Assembly (NCBI GenBank): GCA_934394665.1
Contig: CAKRRS010000036.1
Span: 1 to 25,283, forward strand
Direction of reading: 5' to 3'
Length of the DNA: 25,283 nt
DNA from: an uncultured Acetatifactor sp.
Lineage (GTDB): Bacteria > Bacillota > Clostridia > Lachnospirales > Lachnospiraceae
The translations under genes and the position numbers were made by a program. Below, in pieces: positions 16,747-24,341 of this stretch. Within the stretch, counting starts at the first letter, position 1; each line of letters begins with the position of its first letter. The notes under the pieces were generated by a model. The model did no database searches, had not been told where the DNA came from, and saw only the letters and a program-made list of their open reading frames with translations.

Positions 16747-19284
16747 TTAGAGCTGATATATGATCGTCAGAATATTTGCTATCTCATCATCATTGATAAT
16801 GACATGAAATGTCTTTTCCAACGGTTTTACTATTTTAAGCAGTTTTTTAAATTCCTTGTCATATTGAAGCAATATTGCTGCTTTTCTGGGATTTGTGGCA
16901 ACTTCCTGTTTTGCAAGCAGCCTGTCAATACAACAGGAAATATGAATCAGCAAGCCGGCTTCCGCATCCAAAGATAACTCCATAAACGCCGAATTGATTT
17001 CTTTCATAATATCCGGCAGTATTTTTCTCAGTTTTTCAATATCGGTGTGTGTCAGCTGTTCTCCCAGATATGCAAACATTGCATCATAATCTATCTTTGC
17101 TTTTGCCTCTTTTTCCAGTCGGAGCAATCTTGGAAGACTCTCTTTTCTGGCTCCGAATACTTCACTGATCGGCAGGAAGGGAATTGCAAATATTCCCGGA
17201 TCATAGGTTCCCACAATGCACTGAACCACTCCCGTGGTCATCAGGTGTTTCAGGTTATCACGCAACAGTTCTTTGTCTGTAACCGACATCGGGATCACCT
17301 CTGTATCTTCCAACTGTCCATATTTTTCGATGTAACGTTTCAGTTCCTCTGCCCCGCCTTTCCCGGTGGTACAGAGCGTTACAATGTATTTTCTGTAACA
17401 GTCCAGACCATCTATACTCTCCACTGTGCTTTGCAATATCTTGTCGGGATCATTTTCTGTAAGGGTCCGCCTTGCAAGCTCAATTCCAAGTGTAGTTACC
17501 GGAACTCTGACCTGCCGGATTGGAATTTCCAGTTCATTTTCTATCTCCAGAAGCATTTCTCCCAAAAAACTACTATCATAGATGACCAGAATTCCCTTGC
17601 CCTGCTGCACTTTTTTCAGAAAATTTCTCAGTGTCCCATATACCTCTGCGGAGGCTCTCTCACTGGTAATTTCATAAGAAAAAATATTATCCAGCTTTGT
17701 CATGTTACTGACCGTCTGTGCTATGGAGGAAGCTATTCCCACACCGTAGAATGCAAATATCAATACCGGTCTTGCATTTTCCGTCTTTTCCTCATTTTGA
17801 TAGCACAAAAACATTGTGAGAAGTAAGATTTCTTCCATGGACAATTCCACTGCGTATTCTGCTTTGATCTGTTCTGCAAGTTCTTCGCTTAGCAGATATT
17901 CTGCTCTGTGATATACCAGTATTTCTGCAATACTTTCTTTGTCCGGAGCACTTTTTTCTCTTTTTCCCGTAATCACTGCATTGAGATGAAGGCACAGCCC
18001 ATATAGTACAGACGGAGAGAAATTACGTTTCAGCTGTTCCTTTGCCTTTTGCAAAAATGCTTCCACAATATTGATCAGCTTTTCTTCCACCAGGATTTCC
18101 AACTGTTTTTTATCCGTCACATCCTGTATCAGGGCTTTCCGATATTTATCAAAAGTCCTTTCTACCTCCATGCTCAGCAAAAGGTTGATCTCTTCCTCCT
18201 CTATTCCTGTCTCCTTTAATGCTGCTGCCTTCCGGCTGATTCTGTCATATAGTGTTCCGTCTTCCGGCCTGCTGACCCGGATTTCTTTTCCGCTGAACGT
18301 GAATCTCTGTTCAAAATCGATCAACTCCTCTGCTTCTCTCCGGTACTTTAACATGCCTTTGCGCACATTATTGGAAAAATCGCTGATAAATAATGAAATA
18401 TCTCCTGTTTTCCCATATTCTCTCACATAGGCATTGGCGCAGCCGATCTTGATATCTCCTTTGAGCTGATAATAATTTGCTTCACACTCATAGAAAAGCA
18501 GGCATGTCATCAAATCTCCTCTGACGACCAGCGGTCTCTGTATCCGCACAGCCTCTTTGGAAAAAAGGTGTTTTATCATTTCCATCCGTTCCCTCAGCGG
18601 CCGCTCCGACAATGTCGGTAACTGTAACTGTACTGAAAATTCTGCCAGGAACTCATCCGACAGCTGTTCTTTGTCTGTACAGCTTACCGCCACCGCATAT
18701 TTTCTGGATGGTGACTGCAGATACTCCAGCACCCTTTTTCTGGCTCTCGGGCTTAAAAACTGAATATTATCGAAAAATACAAAGCCCTGCTCCGACTGTT
18801 TCCAGCTGTCATCCGACTCAGCACTGACTTCTCCGCCTGCTGCATAATCGTGGCAATCGATGTGAAGAAACGGAGCATTTTCCGGCAGAATCTTCTGTTC
18901 CACCGCAAAACGGTACATTCTTTGTGCCAAGCGGCTCTTACCGGTTCCACGGGCTCCCACCAATAACGTATTGAGACTTCGCTGTGGATAGAGTACTGCT
19001 GCCTTTGCCAGCTGAATGGTCTGCCTCAGACTTCCGTCCGCTCCGATCAAATCAGAAAAGCATTCTTCCAATGTGCTTTCTTCTCTTCCAACCTTATAGA
19101 GAACCGGTCTGCCGTTACATTTTTGTATCCTGCCTTCCTGTACCAGAAGATTCAGTATGCTGCTTACATTCGTTCGCTGTAGTTCCATGGCATCCGCTAT
19201 GTATGCGGTGGATATTCCTCTGTCTGCCTTTTCATCTGCATGAAGTCTGATAAAGTCATATACCTTTTCTTTGTTTGATTTCAT
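16747..19284 (-). CDS. LevR/CelR-like PRD transcriptional regulator lacking the sigma-54 contact motif
   Basis: This 845-residue regulator has a winged helix (1-65), an AAA+ ATPase (about 85-330), a first PRD with His433 in LCLHLNAV, an EIIA-mannose-like part (505-610), an EIIB-like part with Cys638 in VTLCTTGKGG, and a second PRD with His781 in LLIHISCCIDRL. This is the layout of LevR-type sigma-54 activators whose activity follows PTS phosphorylation. Three features are degenerate. No GAFTGA loop is present between HIDCHDY (141-147) and the Walker B-like GFVFFDNIQF (167-176). The Walker B acidic pair is DN rather than DE. The EIIA-like site reads FAFYGVG, with no histidine. Walker A GARGTGKS (110-117) is intact. 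The ATG at 19284 is preferred over a TTG at 19329 for AAAAGGAG nine bases upstream. It is the first gene of the operon it presumably controls. Confidence 0.9.
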   Translation of the reverse strand: MKSNKEKVYDFIRLHADEKADRGISTAYIADAMELQRTNVSSILNLLVQEGRIQKCNGRPVLYKVGREESTLEECFSDLIGADGSLRQTIQLAKAAVLYPQRSLNTLLVGARGTGKSRLAQRMYRFAVEQKILPENAPFLHIDCHDYAAGGEVSAESDDSWKQSEQGFVFFDNIQFLSPRARKRVLEYLQSPSRKYAVAVSCTDKEQLSDEFLAEFSVQLQLPTLSERPLRERMEMIKHLFSKEAVRIQRPLVVRGDLMTCLLFYECEANYYQLKGDIKIGCANAYVREYGKTGDISLFISDFSNNVRKGMLKYRREAEELIDFEQRFTFSGKEIRVSRPEDGTLYDRISRKAAALKETGIEEEEINLLLSMEVERTFDKYRKALIQDVTDKKQLEILVEEKLINIVEAFLQKAKEQLKRNFSPSVLYGLCLHLNAVITGKREKSAPDKESIAEILVYHRAEYLLSEELAEQIKAEYAVELSMEEILLLTMFLCYQNEEKTENARPVLIFAFYGVGIASSIAQTVSNMTKLDNIFSYEITSERASAEVYGTLRNFLKKVQQGKGILVIYDSSFLGEMLLEIENELEIPIRQVRVPVTTLGIELARRTLTENDPDKILQSTVESIDGLDCYRKYIVTLCTTGKGGAEELKRYIEKYGQLEDTEVIPMSVTDKELLRDNLKHLMTTGVVQCIVGTYDPGIFAIPFLPISEVFGARKESLPRLLRLEKEAKAKIDYDAMFAYLGEQLTHTDIEKLRKILPDIMKEINSAFMELSLDAEAGLLIHISCCIDRLLAKQEVATNPRKAAILLQYDKEFKKLLKIVKPLEKTFHVIINDDEIANILTIIYQL

Positions 19285-19483
19285 AGGGTGCATCTCCTTT
19301 TCAACGTTCGCATCTATGTGTATATCCAAAGAAAATTATACACTCTATACAATATGCAATCTATCATTTTCCGAATATTTCGTCAAAAGAAGTTGTGTAT
19401 CTGTTTTTGTCATAAAAAATATATTTGTTCATTGATTTTCATGATTTTTATTATGATTTTTTGGTACTTTTTTACAGAACCAT
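19285..19483. other. AT-rich leader and promoter region of the PTS operon
   Basis: About 200 bases without a gene, containing the promoter at 19358-19386. No sigma-54 type GG-N10-GC pair, no CcpA-type cre site and no clear dyad were seen. The stretch is very rich in A and T toward 19480. Confidence 0.45.
19358..19386 (-). promoter_or_regulatory. Sigma-A promoter of the PTS operon
   Basis: On the minus strand TTGACG (19381-19386), a 17-base spacer, and TAGATT (19358-19363) preceded by TGA (extended -10). It predicts a leader of roughly 70 bases before the regulator start. A further TATAAT nearer the gene lacks a good -35. Confidence 0.55.
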
Positions 19484-19521
19484 AAAAAGAATCCGGATGA
19501 AGGATCATTCGGATTCTTTTT
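19484..19521. terminator. Strong bidirectional terminator after the M56 gene
   Basis: AAAAAGAATCCGGATGA (19484-19500) pairs with TCATTCGGATTCTTTTT (19505-19521) over 17 bp with one wobble pair and an AGGA loop; T-runs flank both sides. It ends the blaI-M56 transcript and insulates it from the PTS operon. Confidence 0.93.
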
Positions 19522-19568
19522 AGTGTATATGATTTTATTTTGTTTTTCAGAAGTGTATAAGTTTTTTG

Positions 19569-21311
19569 TTATGGTGTTGTGAATTCTATCGGCTGCGCAT
19601 CTTTTCCATACGCATCCCATGCCTGCAGATACTCCTCCTCAGTACTTTCCACACTCTGTCCCCGGCTGTCCAGACGATAATAGGTTTCATTGCCGTTCTC
19701 GTCAAAGTTTTCTGTATTGGAACCGGTCAGTACCAGCTGTCCGGTCGCAGTATCAAGGTTGTACACTTCGATGCTGTGTCCGGAGGTCACGTAGAACCCA
19801 GACATTCCGACGCAGATCGGATATGCGGTTCCCTCACTTAGGAGCTCGCCGATCTGCACCGGTGTTCCATCTGCTCCGACGCCGTAGACATCACAGTACA
19901 TGGCATAGGTATGCTCTCCGTCCTGATAAATTCCGTCCGACAATAACAACAGAGTCGTATCACCAAGCTTTACCTGCGCATACGCTGCATCTCCCTTTCC
20001 CGTTACAAAACCGGCGGTTGCACCGTCCTGCATATTCATCCATGTAGTAGTATTACCATTCTGCATTGGAATCCAGCCGGCAGGATTCTCCGATGCCTGT
20101 TTCTCCTGCTCTGCAGCGCTTGCTTCCTTCACCGCCTCTGCCTGTTCTCTCTGTTTATCCAGTGCCTCCTGCAATGCGGCGTCCGTCTCCTGTTGTGCCT
20201 TGACTTCGTCTGCGCTTGCGACATTCCCGGCATCCACACCGTTTTCGCTCTTTCCGGCCTCATTCGTCAGCAGGATTGTGGTTGTCGTCCCCTGCTTTGG
20301 ATTCGTCAGAAAACATACCGCTACGATCACACAGACCGCCACAGCGGCAAGTACCACCCAAAAGGTCGGCTTCTTATAATTCAATATCTCTTTCACTCTC
20401 TTTTTCACCCCTACTTCCCCAAAGGCCAACGGGCATACCGTCACCAACCGCCTTTGCATACTACAGGAAAGCAGTGCATAGGAATAGTCTTTTCGCTCCT
20501 GAGGCTTCAGCTTCTTCACCGCGCTCTCATCGCATGCCAGTTCCAGATCGTTGCAGAACAGGAGGTACGCCGCCCAGACAAAAGGATTGAACCAATGAAT
20601 CGCTAAGATCAGAAATCCGAGCGGCTTCCACCACTGGTCGCCCCGTTTCAGATGTGCCTGCTCATGAGCGATGACGTAAGGGTACTGCGCTTCATCCATA
20701 CTGGAGGACAGATAGATCTTCGGCTTACGCAGTCCCAGGATAAAGGGCGATTTCACCTCATCGCAGATCCACAGGTTCTCCCTCAGCCACATAGCTTCCG
20801 CTACCTGTCTCCGTACCCGAACGTAACTGTATATCGCATAACCTGTAAAAAGGATCACTCCTGCCAGCCAGAGAATGGTGAATATGGATAATAGCCATTC
20901 CGGTATCCTCCACACTCCTGTCCCAAATACTCCGATGCCACTTCCGGTAATTCCGAACACTCCGCCCATGCCGGATCCGGCTGCGGCCGTACTGCCGTCC
21001 AAAACTGCCTGGGAAATATTGTTAGAAAAATTAGTTCCGGTTTGCAGCGTATCAGCCTGGAACGCATTTCCTGCCGGATTGCCTATCATATTTCCGTACA
21101 AATAGCCCGACAATATCGGCAGCTTCGGCATCAGACTGAACCGGCTCTCCGGCACAAAAGGGCACACCAGCCGCAGTCCCACAAGCCCCCACAGCACAAG
21201 ATTCACCCACTTCGGTGCCCGTTTCAGCAAGCGTCTGAGCACCATTACGACAGGGATCATCCATGCCGCGGCAATACTCATCTGTAATACACCCGAAAAT
21301 ATGCGGCTCAT
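19569..21311 (-). CDS. BlaR1-like M56 membrane metallopeptidase, non-penicillin sensor domain
   Basis: This 580-residue protein is predicted to be a zinc protease that senses a signal and inactivates the BlaI-type repressor. N-terminal helices (about 5-25, 35-55 and 138-165) precede the M56 site HEQAH (216-220) with the downstream acidic NDLELACDE (254-262) and a further helix (228-252). After a last membrane span (about 316-336) comes a roughly 240-residue extracytoplasmic part. In BlaR1 and MecR1 this part is a penicillin-binding domain with SxxK. Here it is a charged, coil-prone linker (about 360-410) followed by a strand-rich region with no such motif, so the ligand is something else and unknown. 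The start ATGA overlaps the repressor stop. Confidence 0.88.
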   Translation of the reverse strand: MSRIFSGVLQMSIAAAWMIPVVMVLRRLLKRAPKWVNLVLWGLVGLRLVCPFVPESRFSLMPKLPILSGYLYGNMIGNPAGNAFQADTLQTGTNFSNNISQAVLDGSTAAAGSGMGGVFGITGSGIGVFGTGVWRIPEWLLSIFTILWLAGVILFTGYAIYSYVRVRRQVAEAMWLRENLWICDEVKSPFILGLRKPKIYLSSSMDEAQYPYVIAHEQAHLKRGDQWWKPLGFLILAIHWFNPFVWAAYLLFCNDLELACDESAVKKLKPQERKDYSYALLSCSMQRRLVTVCPLAFGEVGVKKRVKEILNYKKPTFWVVLAAVAVCVIVAVCFLTNPKQGTTTTILLTNEAGKSENGVDAGNVASADEVKAQQETDAALQEALDKQREQAEAVKEASAAEQEKQASENPAGWIPMQNGNTTTWMNMQDGATAGFVTGKGDAAYAQVKLGDTTLLLLSDGIYQDGEHTYAMYCDVYGVGADGTPVQIGELLSEGTAYPICVGMSGFYVTSGHSIEVYNLDTATGQLVLTGSNTENFDENGNETYYRLDSRGQSVESTEEEYLQAWDAYGKDAQPIEFTTP

Positions 21312-21676
21312 TCTTTTCCCCCTTCTGCCTCATCGATCATCCTACGGATCTTCGCAGCTTCTTCTGCGGTCAGCGCACGATCTTTCGTAAATGCGGCAAG
21401 GAACGCAGGCAATGACCCCTCAAAGGTGTCTTCCACAAACTGTCTGCTCTGCATCGCATAGAACTCATCCCTGGAGATCAGGGAAGTCACCGTTCCGTTG
21501 TCATTGCGAAACAGCCCCTTATCGCACAGTCTGCGCAGCACATTATGCGCCGTGGTGCGCTTCCAGTGAAATGCTTCCTCCGTCAGCTTCACCAGCTCCG
21601 AAGAAGACACCGGTTCGTGCTCCCAGATGATATCCGCATACCGCGCCTCGACCACACCTAACTGAATCTCTGCCAT
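21308..21676 (-). CDS. BlaI/MecI-family repressor
   Basis: This 122-residue winged-helix repressor has the BlaI/MecI-family N-terminal domain (about 8-75: EARYADIIWEHEPVSSSELV, then FHWKRTTAHNVLRRLCDKGL) and a C-terminal dimerisation helix. Proteins of this family are cleaved or released through the cognate M56 protease. AGGAGG stands seven bases before ATG 21676. Two operator dyads cover its promoter, so it probably represses its own operon. Other targets are not visible in this window. Confidence 0.93.
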   Translation of the reverse strand: MAEIQLGVVEARYADIIWEHEPVSSSELVKLTEEAFHWKRTTAHNVLRRLCDKGLFRNDNGTVTSLISRDEFYAMQSRQFVEDTFEGSLPAFLAAFTKDRALTAEEAAKIRRMIDEAEGGKE

Positions 21677-21750
21677 GTTGTTTCCTCCTACTACTGTTTT
21701 CCTGATGACATCAATTTTGATATTTCACGTTTACTTTTGCAAAAGTATAG

Positions 21751-21769
21751 AGACCACATGTTGTGGTCT
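21751..21769. promoter_or_regulatory. BlaI-type operator 1
   Basis: AGACCACATGTTGTGGTCT is a perfect 8-3-8 dyad. It carries the (T/C)ACA-N-TGT(A/G)-like core known for BlaI and MecI sites. It lies between the transcription start region and the repressor gene. Confidence 0.85.
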
Positions 21770-21775
21770 AACTAT

Positions 21776-21794
21776 AGACTACAGCATGTGGTCT
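21776..21794. promoter_or_regulatory. BlaI-type operator 2
   Basis: AGACTACAGCATGTGGTCT is an 8-3-8 dyad with one mismatch, centred 25 bases from operator 1. Two tandem sites allow cooperative binding. Confidence 0.82.
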
Positions 21795-21804
21795 CTATTG
21801 TCAA
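21776..21804 (-). promoter_or_regulatory. Promoter of the repressor-protease operon
   Basis: On the minus strand a perfect TTGACA (21799-21804) with a poor -10 (TAGTCT, 21776-21781) at 17 bases inside operator 2. A better TATACT lies further downstream but lacks a good -35. In either case the operators cover the promoter. Confidence 0.55.
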
Positions 21805-21813
21805 GTATCTTTT

Positions 21814-22144
21814 CTATTGCAAATGATATGTCTGTGGCCATCCTGCCCGTTTTCCGCACTCGATCTCCCGGTCGATCCTTTCAAAGATATATTGGTTTTT
21901 GTGCTCCAGATCGATCAGCTGCAGCATTTCCTCATCCGTCAGCTCACGCTCCGGCTCATAGAACATCGCATCACTGATGCAATAGGCAAGCTCCTGTCCA
22001 TCATATTCTTCCGGATCAGTTATGTCCTTAATTGGATGGCACTGGCTGTCCGGTACATGTCCTTCTCATGAAGCTGCATCAGCTCTGTGAAAGCATCTGG
22101 ATCCCGTTTTTTGCCCTGCGCACCAGCTGTTCTATCTCTCCCAT
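21814..22144 (-). pseudogene. Remnant of an ECF sigma factor gene fused to an unrelated fragment
   Basis: An ATG at 22144 (AAAGGA upstream) opens a frame reading MGEIEQLVRRAKNG. After a one-base loss near 22103 the sense continues in another frame as DPDAFTELMQLHEKDMYRTA up to about 22040. Together they give the classic N-terminus and region 2 start of an ECF sigma factor. The rest of the factor is absent. From about 22032 a different frame, with no start, continues as a 72-residue fragment (ITDPEEYDGQELAYCISDAM, ELTDEEMLQLIDLEHKN) to a TAG at 21814; I do not recognise it. A frameshift plus an internal deletion best explains this. Confidence 0.7.
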
Positions 22145-22187
22145 GTGTTCCCGTTCCTTTCTCCCATAAGTATACGTCTTATGAACA

Positions 22188-22216
22188 TTAGACGGCAGAC
22201 ATTGCGGAAATGTCCC
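22188..22216 (-). promoter_or_regulatory. ECF-like promoter before the sigma remnant
   Basis: On the minus strand GGGACA (22211-22216) and CGTCTAAT (22188-22195) are 15 bases apart. CGTC in the -10 is typical of ECF promoters, and ECF genes often autoregulate. The element would be a relic if the gene is dead, or could still respond to another ECF factor. Confidence 0.4.
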
Positions 22217-22228
22217 GTTTTGGGCAAA

Positions 22229-22275
22229 AAAATAAACCTACCTTGTCACTTGGCCAGTACAAGTAGGTTTATTTT
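22229..22275. terminator. Intrinsic terminator downstream of the SDR gene
   Basis: AAAATAAACCTACCTTGT pairs with ACAAGTAGGTTTATTTT with one bulge around a 12-base loop. On the minus strand it is followed by TTTTTTT (overlapping 22225-22233). It lies about 75 bases beyond the SDR stop. Confidence 0.88.
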
Positions 22276-22289
22276 CAACTTACCAATTA

Positions 22290-22318
22290 ATTATAATGTC
22301 TTTCTTTCGATCTTTCAA
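22290..22318 (-). promoter_or_regulatory. Sigma-A promoter pointing into a terminator
   Basis: On the minus strand TTGAAA (22313-22318), 17 bases and a perfect TATAAT (22290-22295) lie between the SDR stop and its terminator. Transcription would start near 22283 and meet the hairpin at once, giving an RNA of about 55-60 bases, unless it reads through to the sigma remnant. Confidence 0.45.
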
Positions 22319-22350
22319 GTCTTATTTCAAATCATCCATGAAACATTTTA

Positions 22351-23151
22351 TTACGGTCTCTGTCCCATAGCACCTTCCAAGGTCAATGTCTCACCGCTCA
22401 TATACTTGAAGTCGGGAGAAGCCAGTTGTACACAGACACGACCAATCTCCTTCTCCACGTCACCATAATGTCCCATGGGCGGCATCTTGACATTTGCCTT
22501 GAAAGCATCGGGATATGCCTGCTCGAATTTCTCCAGCTGTGCGGTCCATGCCAGAGGACATACAACGTTGACATTGATGCCATCGGGACCCCACTCGGTA
22601 GCTGCGACTCTGGTCAGTCCGCGGATACCTTCCTTGGCCGCCGCATAAGCGCACTGTCCGAAATTACCGAAGAGACCTGCTCCGGAGGCAAAGTTAATAA
22701 CAGAACCCTTGGTCTCCTTCAGATAAGGATAGCAAGCCTTCATATAGTAGAATGCTGCATACAGACCGGAATATACCGCCAGGTCAAACTGCTCGGTGGT
22801 ATGATCTGCGATGGTTACACCGGAAGCGGAAGCCTGGGCATTGTTGATCAGTACATCGATCCTTCCAAAAGTGTCAATCGCCTGCTTCACCACATTCTGT
22901 ACGATTGCTTCATTGTCTGAACCAGCGCTGACATCTGCCTGTACGGGAAGTACCTTGATACCGTACTTTGCCTCCAGTTCTTCCTTTGCATCCGTCAGCT
23001 TCTGTACATTGCGTCCGGTCAGCACCAGATTGGCACCTTCTTTGGCATAAGCGGTTGCGATTCCGTAACCGATGGAACCGCACTCTCCGTTACTTAAGAC
23101 CGCTCTTCCTCCGCCAGTGATGATTGCTGTCTTTCCTGTTAAAAATCCCAT
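22351..23151 (-). CDS. Short-chain dehydrogenase/reductase (SDR)
   Basis: This 266-residue NAD(P)-dependent oxidoreductase of the classical SDR fold has NNA (103-105), the catalytic Ser156 in INFASGAG, and Tyr169-x3-Lys173. The nucleotide motif is unusual: T12GGG is followed by an insertion of about nine residues before GSIGYG (25-30), instead of the compact TGxxxGxG. The C-terminal LTLEGAMG is typical of bacterial SDRs. The start is supported by AGGGAGGG six bases upstream. It stands alone between its promoter (TATAAT, 23259-23264) and a terminator. Substrate unknown; steroid, polyol and acyl substrates are all known in the family. Confidence 0.9.
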   Translation of the reverse strand: MGFLTGKTAIITGGGRAVLSNGECGSIGYGIATAYAKEGANLVLTGRNVQKLTDAKEELEAKYGIKVLPVQADVSAGSDNEAIVQNVVKQAIDTFGRIDVLINNAQASASGVTIADHTTEQFDLAVYSGLYAAFYYMKACYPYLKETKGSVINFASGAGLFGNFGQCAYAAAKEGIRGLTRVAATEWGPDGINVNVVCPLAWTAQLEKFEQAYPDAFKANVKMPPMGHYGDVEKEIGRVCVQLASPDFKYMSGETLTLEGAMGQRP

Positions 23152-23190
23152 AAAATACCCTCCCTTTCTTGTTTTTATCTATTTCCTTAT

Positions 23191-23237
23191 AAAACTGCTT
23201 ATCTGCCTGAATGCAAGCATTCGCAGAACGCAGTTTT
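23191..23237 (-). promoter_or_regulatory. Nested hairpin in the SDR leader
   Basis: AAAACTGC/GCAGTTTT (23191-23198 with 23230-23237) encloses CTGC/GCAG and GAATGC/GCATTC. It lies in the predicted leader, between the promoter (23259-23264) and the ribosome site. Only four T follow on the minus strand, so a terminator is doubtful; it may affect message stability or regulation. Confidence 0.45.
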
Positions 23238-23258
23238 GCATGGCTCTGAATAGTTACC

Positions 23259-23264
23259 ATTATA
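23259..23264 (-). promoter_or_regulatory. Extended -10 promoter of the SDR gene
   Basis: On the minus strand TGC-TATAAT, a perfect extended -10. The -35 (GGTAAA-like) is poor, as is common with an extended -10. The predicted leader is about 100 bases. Confidence 0.6.
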
Positions 23265-23281
23265 GCATAATTATAAGCGCT

Positions 23282-23605
23282 TTACCTGAGAAAAATACTC
23301 ACCAATATTCCTATGATTCCGCCAATAATGAAAGCAGCAGGAATGCCATACGCATCCTTTTTTGCCATCCGATTCCACTCAATCCGCGAAGGTGTCATCT
23401 TCGTATGGCACATGCTCTGATAGCAGAGATAAATATGTCTCCAACGACACAAATACCCCACCAGATTATAGATTCCATCCAATAATATTCCCACTGCCAG
23501 TACAAACAACATTGTAATTCTCCCCCGGTAGAAGTCTGCCAGCGCTCCTGCTATCAGAATCAATACCGGATAGCCATAACGATCCAAATATGCCAGAATG
23601 TACAT
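23282..23605 (-). CDS. Small uncharacterised membrane protein
   Basis: I do not recognise this 107-residue protein. It shows three hydrophobic segments (about 11-25, 28-48 and 86-106), with a hydrophilic stretch containing two cysteines (CYQSMC) between the second and third. The N-terminal frame is open back to 23722, where it overlaps the HD gene by over 80 bases and reads out of character. The first methionine after that overlap is at 23605, but its ribosome site is weak, so the start is uncertain. It is co-oriented with and 34 bases downstream of the HD gene, suggesting a two-gene operon. Confidence 0.55.
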   Translation of the reverse strand: MYILAYLDRYGYPVLILIAGALADFYRGRITMLFVLAVGILLDGIYNLVGYLCRWRHIYLCYQSMCHTKMTPSRIEWNRMAKKDAYGIPAAFIIGGIIGILVSIFLR

Positions 23606-23639
23606 TACTGTCGTAGAATAGCTGTGCTCCGGCCTCTTC

Positions 23640-24188
23640 TCAACGATCACTGCCGTGCACCCCCAATCGCTCTGCCTCCTGCAGGAATCTGACTTCGATC
23701 TCTCCGGGCGTATACTCCGCAAGATCCGGCACGGAAAAAAGCGGCGGCACTGCTCTGTCTGCTTCCCCGTGAAGCAACGTCTTCAGTTCCAGCTCCAGGA
23801 TCTCATCGTCGATCTGTTTCCAGCGACGGTTCTCCTCTTCCGTCAGATCATCCAGTCCGAAATGTGTGAGAATCGTTCCCATAATCTTACTTTCAATCTC
23901 CAGATAATTGGTCAGATAGATCTTCACCGGGCGGATGATATCCGATATATATCCTTCGCTGGCATCATGGAGCAGACAGGCCAGCTGCTGCCTCTCAGAC
24001 CACCCTCTTGCTTTTGCTTCCAGTGCACAATTCACGGAATGCTGTCCCACGGAATAAAAATAGGTCAGCTGCCCGCCACCCCGGCACAGTAAGCTCAGCG
24101 CATGGGCGATATCTTCGATATAGACATCCCCCGGTGTCATCTGCATGGGATCGAATTTTCTGCCGGAATACGTTGTCATGGTGTTCAT
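23640..24188 (-). CDS. HD-domain phosphohydrolase, YfbR-like
   Basis: This 182-residue protein has the metal-binding HD pattern: His50 in SVGQHSVNC, His74-Asp75 in ACLLHDASEGY, and a later Asp near 127. LLHDASEGYISDIIRPVK is typical of the YfbR-type 5'-deoxynucleotidase group, so hydrolysis of a phosphate ester, perhaps a nucleotide, is likely. It is cytoplasmic with no membrane segment. The start at 24188 has GGAG nine bases upstream; ATG 24179 is an alternative. It leads a short operon with the small membrane protein. Confidence 0.85.
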   Translation of the reverse strand: MNTMTTYSGRKFDPMQMTPGDVYIEDIAHALSLLCRGGGQLTYFYSVGQHSVNCALEAKARGWSERQQLACLLHDASEGYISDIIRPVKIYLTNYLEIESKIMGTILTHFGLDDLTEEENRRWKQIDDEILELELKTLLHGEADRAVPPLFSVPDLAEYTPGEIEVRFLQEAERLGVHGSDR

Positions 24189-24341
24189 TGTGTTTTCTCC
24201 GTTCTGTTAGCGTTACTTCTGTTTCAAAATTTCATTGCAAGTCATTTCTTAGATAAAAAGCTATTTCCGTCTTACTTGAGTTGCATGTCACAACCCGAAG
24301 ACAAATCACCATCATTTTTTTACAACTTATTCTTTACCATC

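Noticed and set aside
17047..17826. Open frame of about 260 codons on the plus strand opposite the PRD regulator
   Set aside because: It is a shadow of the conserved EIIB and PRD domains on the minus strand.
19285..19483. Sigma-54 promoter for the PTS operon
   Set aside because: No GG-N10-GC pair with flanking consensus was found, and the regulator lacks the sigma-54 contact loop.
23606..23722. Longer N-terminus of the small membrane protein
   Set aside because: It overlaps the HD gene by more than 80 bases and its sequence is hydrophilic and atypical, while the membrane part begins after 23605.
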